A DNA stretch of 20,752 nt from a virus. The notes beneath the pieces are model-generated. The model saw only the letters and a list, made by a program, of their open reading frames with translations. It had not been told where the DNA came from and searched no databases. The stretch is taken from positions 1-20,752 of IMG/VR virus record IMGVR_UViG_3300031767_000006. The stretch is one strand, 5' to 3'. A program made the position numbers and the translations under genes. Below, piece after piece: positions 1 through 5,051 of the stretch (positions are counted from its first letter, which is position 1; the number at the start of each line of letters is the position of its first letter).

Positions 1-266
1 TCCATCACGTCGCAGATGTGGGGGTGGTTGTCTGCGAAGCCGTAGAGCAGCGCGGCGTTCTCGATTTCTTCAGCGGATTGTAGGCCGGCCAGACGCTCGC
101 ATGATACGACGTATCGCGTCTTCCTTCGCGTTTTAGTCGGCCACATGTACTTCGCGGCCTGTTCGGCGTTGGACGCGAGCAAGTACAGCCTACAGTTCTC
201 AGTGCCTACAACTACGCTAAACCAAGCGCAATACAAAAGGTTCTGGGGATAGTGGTTGTGGTTCAT
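1..266 (-). CDS. Hypothetical phage protein, C-terminus beyond the window
   Basis: A leftward reading frame starts at an ATG (266-264) and stays open for 88 codons to the left edge, so the 3' end is missing. The start has a strong Shine-Dalgarno, AAGGAG, about 8 nt upstream on the minus strand. The product begins MNHNHYPQNLLYCAWFSVVV and later reads LYLLASNAEQAAKYMWPTKTRRKTRYVVS, which suggests a small alpha/beta fold, but I recognise no family. It lies 13 bp after the stop of the upstream leftward gene and so probably shares its transcript. The reading frame and ribosome site are seen directly; the function is unknown. Confidence 0.6.
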   Translation of the reverse strand, partial: MNHNHYPQNLLYCAWFSVVVGTENCRLYLLASNAEQAAKYMWPTKTRRKTRYVVSCERLAGLQSAEEIENAALLYGFADNHPHICDVM

Positions 267-279
267 CTGTCTCTCCTTT

Positions 280-576
280 CTATCCTTGTGGCAGGTGATC
301 TGCCACGAGTTCACGCTGTAGTGGCCACCGTGCGAGATGCCAGGTGATGCTGTTCAGCTCGATGACCTCGTGTTGTGGTTTGCGCGCCAGGAAGATGAAT
401 GCTTCGCGTGCGAGCGCGACGGCCAGAGCAACGTCTTCAGCATCCAGCCGGCGGTCCGCCCGCCCGATGACCAGATGCTCACGCGGCTGATAGCTGAGCG
501 CTAAGCCAGGGGCAATAAAGCCCTTGAGCGGACGCTCCTCGCGGAACGCCCGCTCAAGGTCGCTTATCGAGATCAT
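280..576 (-). CDS. Hypothetical small phage protein
   Basis: A 98-residue leftward frame starts at ATG 576 (MISISDLERAFREERPLKGF). A longer version from TTG 609 adds 11 basic residues and has no ribosome site, so I prefer the ATG. The ATG lies 23 bp inside the end of the upstream ribbon-helix-helix gene, which suggests translational coupling because no clear Shine-Dalgarno precedes it. The middle is an alanine-rich helix (LDAEDVALAVALAREAFIFLA). I recognise no family, catalytic motif or membrane segment. The DNA at 522-559 forms a 10-bp inverted repeat within the gene. It is probably a small early protein made together with the regulator; its role is unknown. Confidence 0.5.
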   Translation of the reverse strand: MISISDLERAFREERPLKGFIAPGLALSYQPREHLVIGRADRRLDAEDVALAVALAREAFIFLARKPQHEVIELNSITWHLARWPLQRELVADHLPQG

Positions 577-763
577 GTTGCGCTTGCGCTTCGAGTCGTG
601 GCAATGCAAACTCGACTAGCTCGCGTGTGATCTGGCTTATGCTGATGCGCCGCGCGCGCGCGAGCGCTTTGATGCGCTCCTTGTGACCCGGGCTGACGTA
701 GCACGTCAGCATGTGCTTCTTCTCGATATGTTCTTGTTCCCAGTTCCTCATAGTGCACTGCAT
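554..763 (-). CDS. Ribbon-helix-helix (Arc/CopG-like) DNA-binding protein
   Basis: A 69-residue protein with a short tail and then a pattern typical of ribbon-helix-helix repressors: a beta strand (LTCYVS, about residues 19-24), a basic helix (HKERIKALARARR, about 27-39) and a second helix after SISQITRELVEFALPRLE (about 41-58). Proteins of this fold bind palindromic operators as dimers of dimers. The start is uncertain: ATGs at 763, 751 and 712 are all possible and none has a good ribosome site. The gene is the first one leftward of the divergent control region. Palindromes lie directly next to it (755-773) and over the rightward promoter (898-911), so autoregulation and control of the early operon are plausible. 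The fold is inferred from pattern; the target sites are a guess. Confidence 0.65.
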   Translation of the reverse strand: MQCTMRNWEQEHIEKKHMLTCYVSPGHKERIKALARARRISISQITRELVEFALPRLEAQAQHDLDKRP

Positions 764-773
764 AATACAGTGC
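755..773. promoter_or_regulatory. Inverted repeat beside the ribbon-helix-helix gene, candidate operator
   Basis: GCACTG and CAGTGC arms (755-760 and 768-773) flank a 7-bp AT-rich centre (CATAATA). On the minus strand the centre reads TATTATG, which could also be a -10 element for the leftward genes, although no good -35 lies at the right distance. The ACTG/CAGT half-sites resemble those of the palindrome at 898-911 over the rightward promoter. The position suggests an operator for the adjacent regulator. Confidence 0.4.
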
Positions 774-793
774 CGTATGCGCTTCAGATTGGG

Positions 794-826
794 TTATCCA
801 CAGACTTATCCACAGGTTTATCCACA
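794..826 (+). other. Three DnaA boxes at 12-bp spacing (candidate origin or DnaA-controlled region)
   Basis: The nonamer TTATCCACA, the consensus high-affinity DnaA box, occurs three times in direct orientation at 794-802, 806-814 and 818-826. Each copy is separated by 3 bp, so the period is exactly 12 bp. The cluster sits in the only divergent intergenic region of the window, where leftward and rightward genes part, as is common for replication origins of phages and phage-plasmids. It could instead let host DnaA regulate the flanking promoters, or bind another protein as short iterons. The boxes are seen directly; origin function is inferred. No replication initiator gene is visible in the window. 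Confidence 0.65.
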
Positions 827-871
827 AACTGAGACCAAACCTTAGAGTTTCATGAGAATGCTGCGCGCCCC

Positions 872-899
872 TTGACAGGCGGATGCGGGCGCATACAAT
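872..899 (+). promoter_or_regulatory. Sigma-70-type promoter of the rightward early operon
   Basis: TTGACA (872-877) and TACAAT (894-899) are separated by 16 bp, close to the bacterial housekeeping consensus. Transcription should begin near 906, leaving a leader of about 25 nt before the ATG at 933, with a Shine-Dalgarno AGGAGG at 921-926. The -10 element and start region overlap a perfect palindrome (898-911), so the promoter is probably repressible. Confidence 0.75.
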
Positions 900-911
900 A
901 CTGCGCAGTAT
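898..911. promoter_or_regulatory. Perfect 14-bp palindrome over the early promoter, candidate operator
   Basis: ATACTGCGCAGTAT is perfectly self-complementary and spans the end of the -10 element to about +5 of the rightward promoter, a classic repressor position. Its ACTG/CAGT half-sites recall the inverted repeat at 755-773 beside the ribbon-helix-helix gene, so that protein is the obvious candidate ligand. Binding is inferred. Confidence 0.5.
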
Positions 912-932
912 CCTAGAGAAAGGAGGAGACAG

Positions 933-1271
933 ATGAAGACGCGAGAAATCCTATCAGCATTCGGTTTGCAGTTGTGGCGCTCCTATGGCCGGTGGTTCGC
1001 CTGTCGGCCCACTGAAGGGCCTGCCTTCGCTGAGCATTCAGCGAAGAGCACGCGCGAACTTGTGGAGATGATCGTTCCCCCGCCGCCGGCGGCGCTTTCC
1101 CCGTCACCAGAAGCTATCGCTGCCTGGGCCGAGGAGTGTGCGGCTTCTGCGTATGGCAAGGTGAAACCCGAATCACTTGCCAAGGCCGCGTTCGCGGCAT
1201 ACGGACTGACCCCTAGCCAGGAGAACCTCAGCATATTCGCTGATGTGGTTCGTGCATGGAAGCGCGAATAG
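933..1271 (+). CDS. Hypothetical protein, first gene of the early operon
   Basis: A 112-residue protein starting at ATG 933, 6 nt after a full AGGAGG ribosome site (921-926), so it should be well expressed from the promoter at 872-899. It has a short N-terminal region with aromatic residues (LQLWRSYGRWFACRP), a proline-rich linker at about residues 49-59 (PPPPAALSPSP) and an alanine-rich helical C-terminal part ending AFAAYGLTPSQENLSIFADVVRAWKRE. I recognise no family and see no membrane segment or metal-binding motif. It is followed by a strong intergenic hairpin (1291-1319). Being first in the operon suggests a very early product, perhaps host take-over or regulation, but this is only positional reasoning. 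Confidence 0.6.
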   Translation: MKTREILSAFGLQLWRSYGRWFACRPTEGPAFAEHSAKSTRELVEMIVPPPPAALSPSPEAIAAWAEECAASAYGKVKPESLAKAAFAAYGLTPSQENLSIFADVVRAWKRE

Positions 1272-1290
1272 CAGCCGTTGCAAGCCTATC

Positions 1291-1319
1291 GTCCCGGCGC
1301 TCATCACGAGCGCCGGGAC
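1291..1319 (+). repeat. Perfect intergenic hairpin (12-bp stem, 5-nt loop)
   Basis: GTCCCGGCGCTC (1291-1302) and its exact complement (1308-1319) flank a 5-nt loop. There is no T tract after it, so it is not a standard terminator. It ends just before the ribosome site AAGGAG of the next gene (start 1335). An mRNA stabiliser, processing site or translation modulator are the likeliest roles. A second hairpin with the same layout lies at 2992-3018. Confidence 0.7.
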
Positions 1320-1334
1320 AAAGGAGAACAAGAG

Positions 1335-1724
1335 ATGAACGAGATTCAGATGAATGAGACCCTAAAGGACCTTATCGAACGTGGTGTGGCAATCCGTAAC
1401 CAGCGGATTACCGAAGAGAAAGCGCGAATCGCCGCGCTCAATGAGAAACTCGCTCGTGAGCGAGAAGAGCGCAAACGCGAGATTCGCGCAATTCTTTCCG
1501 CACCGCTCGACGACCTCGCGGAAGTAGATGCCGGCGTCACCCACGCATACATCTATGTCCGAAAACCCTTCCCTGGGAAGGGCAAGGTAAGGATTTATGC
1601 GTCGAAGAAGGACGACCAGTGGCATCTGCTTGAGTTCGCCGCCTACAACCCGGACGGCTATTATCTCAAGTTCCAGACGCTCGAAGAAGCCTTAGCGTTT
1701 GCAGCAGGAGCGCTGGAAATATAG
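1335..1724 (+). CDS. Hypothetical protein with N-terminal coiled coil
   Basis: A 129-residue protein starting at ATG 1335, preceded by AAGGAG (1321-1326). The frame is open upstream to 1278, but that part covers the intergenic hairpin and has no ribosome site. Residues about 10-50 are a highly charged heptad-rich helix (ITEEKARIAALNEKLAREREERKREIRAIL), clearly able to form a coiled coil. Residues about 60-129 look like a small alpha/beta domain (THAYIYVRKPF, KVRIYASKKDDQWHLLEFAAYN). I recognise no family. The next gene starts 11 bp after its stop. It may be a small oligomeric early protein; its function is unknown. Confidence 0.6.
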   Translation: MNEIQMNETLKDLIERGVAIRNQRITEEKARIAALNEKLAREREERKREIRAILSAPLDDLAEVDAGVTHAYIYVRKPFPGKGKVRIYASKKDDQWHLLEFAAYNPDGYYLKFQTLEEALAFAAGALEI

Positions 1725-1735
1725 TGAGAAGTGCC

Positions 1736-2413
1736 ATGAACGAGATAACCCCTACTAATCCCGTGAACGCTAGCGCACTAGAGCGCGTCCTGATCGCCGG
1801 TGACCTTTCTGGACTAAGCGAGTCGCAGCGCATCGAGTACTATAAAGCAGTCTGCGAGTCGCTTGGCTTAAACCCACTGACGCGCCCGTTCGAGTACCTG
1901 AGGCTCAATGGCCGCTTGGTGCTGTATGCAACGCGCGCGGCTGCTGACCAGCTGCGCGCCATCCACGGCATCAGCATCTTGGACTTTCGTGTCGAGCATC
2001 GAGACGATTTGCTGACAGTGACAGTTCGTGGGCGCAACCGCGAGGGTCGAGAGGATGTAGAGATTGGAGCGGTCTCTGTGGCCGGCCTGCGCGGTGATGC
2101 GCTGGCCAACGCCGAGATGAAAGCTCTCACGAAGGCTAAGCGCAGGTTGACTCTTAGCCTGGCTGGCCTCGGCTGGTTGGACGAGTCCGAGGCTGAGACT
2201 ATCCCCGGCGCTCAGCGCGTGACCGAGCCGCAGCCAGCACCAGCGCTAACAGACGAAGCGCAAGCGCTCCGCCAGCTTCTGGCGGAGCGCGCGAAGGAAC
2301 TGCCCGCGGATTCCCCGCTGCGCGCTCAGGCACGCGAGGCGTGGCGGTCAGGCGATGCTGATGTGATGAGAGAAGTTCTTAGTTCCATAGAAGGAGGGAA
2401 GAAAGATGAATAG
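1736..2413 (+). CDS. Putative RecT-like single-strand annealing / recombination protein
   Basis: A 225-residue protein starting at ATG 1736, with a weak GAGAAG site just upstream; a GTG at 1724 would add four residues. Residues about 10-145 hold the pattern YYKAVCESLGLNPLTRPFEYLRLNGRLVLYATRAAADQLRAIHGISI, then ANAEMKALTKAKRRLTLSLAGLGWLDE. This pattern, a cofactor-free alpha/beta core with conserved GLNPLTRPF, I associate with phage RecT/Sak-type annealing proteins; the match is from memory and tentative. The C-terminal 70 residues are a charged, alanine-rich tail whose DNA contains a 12-bp perfect hairpin (2264-2290). Location in the early operon fits a replication/recombination role. No nuclease partner is seen next to it. 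Confidence 0.45.
   Translation: MNEITPTNPVNASALERVLIAGDLSGLSESQRIEYYKAVCESLGLNPLTRPFEYLRLNGRLVLYATRAAADQLRAIHGISILDFRVEHRDDLLTVTVRGRNREGREDVEIGAVSVAGLRGDALANAEMKALTKAKRRLTLSLAGLGWLDESEAETIPGAQRVTEPQPAPALTDEAQALRQLLAERAKELPADSPLRAQAREAWRSGDADVMREVLSSIEGGKKDE
2264..2290 (+). repeat. Perfect hairpin inside the recombinase-like gene (12-bp stem)
   Basis: GCGCTCCGCCAG (2264-2275) pairs exactly with 2279-2290 around a 3-nt loop. It lies in the region encoding the poorly conserved C-terminal tail, so the protein should tolerate it. It is one of several such hairpins in the early operon. Confidence 0.6.
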
Positions 2414-2981
2414 CCAGAAAGTTCAGATGCTCCGTTCGATCAATCAGATCGAGTCCACGATTCGCCCGCCAGTAAATAGCCTCTCGATGTTTATAGCTGC
2501 CCTTACAGCGATGGGCAGCGGCGAGACGATTCGGCGCGCGCTGGAGCGCCTCAGCAAGTGCACGCCGGAGCGCGAAATTCAGAGCGCCGACGAGCTGATT
2601 CACGCTCTCCACGAGATCGGGGAGGCTGACATTGCCAGCAAAATCAGCCGCCGAATCGCCGAGTTGCAGGAGGGTAAATCTGCGGACGCAGTTAACGGCC
2701 TCTACGCGCTAGTTGAGCTGCTGCCCCACGATGCCTATATGTCGTTCGGGTTCGCCGTGGAGTCAGCGCAAATTCGCTGCGGCGAGCACCCGAATCCTCA
2801 GGAGCTTCTCCGGGATATCGATTTCGACCGCGAGGGGTTTCGGTTTGGTCCGGCATGGGAGTTCTGGGACGAGCGCGCGCCGGAGGCGATCAAGACGGCA
2901 CGCGCAGCGTTTGTCGCCCACTTACTCCATGCTGCCGGACTAGCTGACGAACCAGATTATCCCGAACCGCTTGCCGATTAG
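2406..2981 (+). CDS. Hypothetical protein, tandem paralogue A
   Basis: A 191-residue protein starting at ATG 2406 behind an AAGGAGGG ribosome site (2391-2398); it overlaps the end of the upstream gene by 8 bp. It is clearly related to the product of the next gene (3041-3601). Shared blocks in order are AL-AMG, KISRR--EL--G-SADAV-GL-AL, CGEHPN--EL---IDFD-EGFRFGPAW-FW, and FVA-LL--AGL-DEP. It looks helical and soluble, with no membrane segment. The family is unknown to me. Tandem duplication beside a DUF1874 anti-CRISPR-type gene makes a host-interaction or counter-defence role conceivable, but nothing in the sequence proves it. Its AL-AMG region is also a 7-bp RNA hairpin (2496-2519). Confidence 0.6.
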   Translation: MNSQKVQMLRSINQIESTIRPPVNSLSMFIAALTAMGSGETIRRALERLSKCTPEREIQSADELIHALHEIGEADIASKISRRIAELQEGKSADAVNGLYALVELLPHDAYMSFGFAVESAQIRCGEHPNPQELLRDIDFDREGFRFGPAWEFWDERAPEAIKTARAAFVAHLLHAAGLADEPDYPEPLAD

Positions 2982-2991
2982 TTCAATCGCA

Positions 2992-3018
2992 GCCGGTGGC
3001 GCGTTCAGCGCCACCGGC
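2992..3018 (+). repeat. Perfect intergenic hairpin (11-bp stem, 5-nt loop)
   Basis: GCCGGTGGCGC (2992-3002) and its exact complement (3008-3018) flank the loop GTTCA. It lies between the stop of paralogue A and the ribosome site AAAGGAG of paralogue B (start 3041), with no T tract. The layout is the same as the hairpin at 1291-1319 although the stem sequence is unrelated, which points to selection for structure rather than sequence. Confidence 0.7.
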
Positions 3019-3040
3019 ACAACACAAAGGAGTGTTAGCG

Positions 3041-3601
3041 ATGACAAGCATGATGCACAGAAGTGTCTATCTTATGTTGATCGCCCTTTCAGCAATGGGC
3101 GATCACCAAACTGTTTACCGCACATTGGCGGTGCTGGGTTTTAAGGCACAGCACCGCAACATTTACAGTGTTGATGCGCTCCTAAGGATCATCGAAGAAG
3201 TTGGAGAGTGGCTTCTCGCACGAAAAATCTCTCGCCGTCTCTCCGAGCTAAAAAAGGGAGAATCGGCAGATGCCGTCGCCGGTCTGTGGGCGTTAGCCCA
3301 GGCGAACGAGTATGACGTGGGATGCGCATTCGGCTGTGCTGTCAACTTTGCTGAGGCATGCTGTGGTGAGCACCCGAATCGAGTTGAGCTTTTCAACCAG
3401 ATCGATTTTGATCACGAAGGATTTCGATTTGGTCCTGCCTGGGATTTTTGGGGAGATCTATCTCCCAAAGCAGTCGCGGCAGCGCGCGAGGGATTTGTAG
3501 CGCGCCTGCTCAATATAGCAGGTTTAGGCGACGAACCTGAACTAAAAGGAGGAATAAACGATGACCACGATTCTTCTCAACTCCGCGATGATGCCCGATG
3601 A
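3041..3601 (+). CDS. Hypothetical protein, tandem paralogue B
   Basis: A 186-residue protein starting at ATG 3041 after AAAGGAG (3026-3032); upstream in-frame sequence covers the intergenic hairpin and is unlikely to be translated. It is a paralogue of the preceding gene, sharing KISRRLSELKKGESADAV, CGEHPN and IDFDHEGFRFGPAWDFW. Where paralogue A ends shortly after DEP, this protein continues for about 18 residues that are encoded by the ribosome site and first codons of the next gene in another frame, giving a 41-bp overlap. That tail probably arose by loss of an earlier stop. The DNA at 3078-3105 forms a 9-bp hairpin at the position homologous to the one in paralogue A. Function unknown. 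Confidence 0.6.
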   Translation: MTSMMHRSVYLMLIALSAMGDHQTVYRTLAVLGFKAQHRNIYSVDALLRIIEEVGEWLLARKISRRLSELKKGESADAVAGLWALAQANEYDVGCAFGCAVNFAEACCGEHPNRVELFNQIDFDHEGFRFGPAWDFWGDLSPKAVAAAREGFVARLLNIAGLGDEPELKGGINDDHDSSQLRDDAR

Positions 3602-3947
3602 GGGCCTCTATATCTTGCAGCGAGTGAGCCGCGAGTTCTTCGCAGAACTGGTCGCCGACGCCCACCGGCGCGGCGAATTGCAGAGTTATGTCGGTTACGC
3701 CGAGACCGCTCAGCACATTGAGCGGATTGCTCACGTGCCGACTCCGGTCAACCGGGCGTTTACGCAGCTGCCTGATCAGGCGTTGATCGCGGTTTGCAAA
3801 CTTAAGTACCGGGTTAGCGACCCAGGCGCAAAAGGCAAGCTGCAACCCAGCGAAGACGACTACGAGTATTACGTGGCAACGTATGACCGCAATTGCCTGC
3901 GCTGGAGGATTGTGAATGATGAATCGCAGCCTTCGCAAGCTGCGTGA
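3561..3947 (+). CDS. DUF1874 / AcrIII-1-like protein (putative viral cA4 ring nuclease)
   Basis: A 128-residue protein starting at ATG 3561 behind AGGAGG (3547-3552). It follows the DUF1874 (STIV B116-like) pattern: ILLNSAMMPDEG at residues 4-15, a helix, SYVGYAETAQ at 42-51, VPTPVNR at 59-65, then ALIAVCKLKYRV and KGKLQPSEDDYEYY at about 91-104. AcrIII-1 members of this family bind and cut cyclic tetra-adenylate, the second messenger of type III CRISPR defence, so the predicted role is counter-defence in the cytoplasm. One oddity: archaeal members have a catalytic His in the G-H-x-S/T motif, and here the residue after the glycine is Tyr46. It may use another chemistry, act as a cA4 sponge, or have a different ligand. 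Family assignment is fairly confident, activity is not. The length suits the family, with about 20 extra C-terminal residues. Confidence 0.7.
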   Translation: MTTILLNSAMMPDEGLYILQRVSREFFAELVADAHRRGELQSYVGYAETAQHIERIAHVPTPVNRAFTQLPDQALIAVCKLKYRVSDPGAKGKLQPSEDDYEYYVATYDRNCLRWRIVNDESQPSQAA

Positions 3948-4221
3948 AGTGGTCAAATCCGCCCGGCTAGCAGATCTGCCGGTAGCCAAAGCTCTGAAGG
4001 TTCTTGCCGATATGCCTGAGGCAAGAGCCTTCAAACTCGCGCCCGACGTTCTCCGCCAGATGCTACTTGAAAGTCTCCCGGAGCGGTACGCTGTCTTTCT
4101 ACTTGATCGCGCTGGTTACCGAGTGGAAATGTCGCTTGCTGACCTGGCGTACTTCGCCAGATACGATGAGATATTAGCAGAGCTGGCAGTCTCGGTAATC
4201 CTGTATCTGGATAAGGAATGA
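3916..4221 (+). CDS. Hypothetical protein between DUF1874 and MoxR genes
   Basis: A 101-residue protein starting at ATG 3916 (a second ATG follows at once), 7 nt after GGAGG (3904-3908). It overlaps the end of the DUF1874 gene by 32 bp, and its TGA overlaps the ATG of the AAA+ gene (ATGA), so all three are translationally coupled. The N-terminus is basic and helical (MMNRSLRKLREVVKSARLADLPVAKALKVLADMPEAR); the C-terminus is acidic and hydrophobic (LAYFARYDEILAELAVSVILYLDKE). I see no recognised domain. Its tight coupling to the MoxR-VWA pair suggests it may be a partner of that complex. Confidence 0.6.
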   Translation: MMNRSLRKLREVVKSARLADLPVAKALKVLADMPEARAFKLAPDVLRQMLLESLPERYAVFLLDRAGYRVEMSLADLAYFARYDEILAELAVSVILYLDKE

Positions 4222-5051
4222 TCATGTTTGCGCCCTGGTACACCCCCCGACCATCAGATCGCCTTGTAGCTCGTCTATTGACCGAGCGCAACGGCGACGG
4301 TGTGTGCGCCGTCATCATCACAGGCGCGCCTGGCGTGGGCAAGACATCGTTCGCCCGCGCCCTCGCCGAGGGCATGGGCGGGCGACTCGTGGAGTACTAC
4401 GCTCACCACTGGACCTCAGATGAAGATATGTTCCTGGCGGTCGATCCAGCGCGCGTTGCCGCGATTGCCGGCGGCCACGACATGCCGCTCAGCAATACAT
4501 ACCGACGCGGCGCGCTTCTGCGAGCTACGCTGCTGTCGCGGCGAATGCCGGTCGTCCTGCTCCTCGACGAGTGGGACAAGTCGCCAGAACACTGCGACGC
4601 GCTGCTATTGGAGTTTCTCCAGAGCGGCACAGTACATGGCAGGCACGGCGAGCGCTGGCGCGCAAACACGCGCCAGCTGGCTGTGGTGATAACGAGCAAC
4701 GGTCTGCGCGAGTTGATCGAGCCGCTCCAGCGACGGTGCTTTCGATATGAGATGCCGTACCTGCCGCCGGAAGTGGAGGCCGATGTTCTTCGCAAGGTCA
4801 CTGGCGCGCCCGTCGGCGCGATCAGGTTGGTCGTGAAGGCGATGGGCCTGATTCGCGCGAATGGTCGCTCGTCGCCTTCATTGCAGGAGGGAATGATGCT
4901 TCTGCGTGGGATGGCGCTGGCGAACGGCGTGGACGACGTGCATTTGCTCGTCCGAGGGTATCTGATTAAGGATGCCCAGGATGAGGGCGCACTAAAGTCG
5001 CTGGGTAACCTTGCAGCATTGCTCTGGGGAGAGTGGAAGCGCCGTGGCTAG
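4218..5051 (+). CDS. MoxR-type AAA+ ATPase
   Basis: A 277-residue ATPase. The Walker A is GAPGVGKTS at residues 36-44 and the Walker B VVLLLDEWDKS at about 112-122, followed by a sensor-1-like VVITSNGLREL and an arginine-rich PLQRRCFRYEMPYLPP with the likely arginine finger. Order and length match MoxR ATPases (usually 280-350 residues), which work as hexameric chaperones with VWA-domain partners. ATG 4218 overlaps the preceding stop (ATGA); ATG 4224, two codons on, is better spaced from AAGG (4213-4216) and may be the true start. The VWA gene follows with an 8-bp overlap. Such pairs remodel target proteins or insert metals; the target here is unknown, and no cobaltochelatase large subunit is present. 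Confidence 0.85.
   Translation: MIMFAPWYTPRPSDRLVARLLTERNGDGVCAVIITGAPGVGKTSFARALAEGMGGRLVEYYAHHWTSDEDMFLAVDPARVAAIAGGHDMPLSNTYRRGALLRATLLSRRMPVVLLLDEWDKSPEHCDALLLEFLQSGTVHGRHGERWRANTRQLAVVITSNGLRELIEPLQRRCFRYEMPYLPPEVEADVLRKVTGAPVGAIRLVVKAMGLIRANGRSSPSLQEGMMLLRGMALANGVDDVHLLVRGYLIKDAQDEGALKSLGNLAALLWGEWKRRG

Noticed and set aside
573-827. Minus-strand frame across the DnaA boxes
   Set aside because: Its first part translates the DnaA box region (WINLWISLWIT) and the rest is out of frame with the ribbon-helix-helix gene.
1291-1319. Intrinsic terminator after the first early gene
   Set aside because: A strong stem but no T tract, followed at once by a ribosome site, so termination is unlikely.
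5011-5044. Upstream TTG start for the VWA gene
   Set aside because: TTG with a 41-bp overlap and no ribosome site; GTG at 5044 overlaps the ATPase stop by 8 bp as in the other coupled genes.
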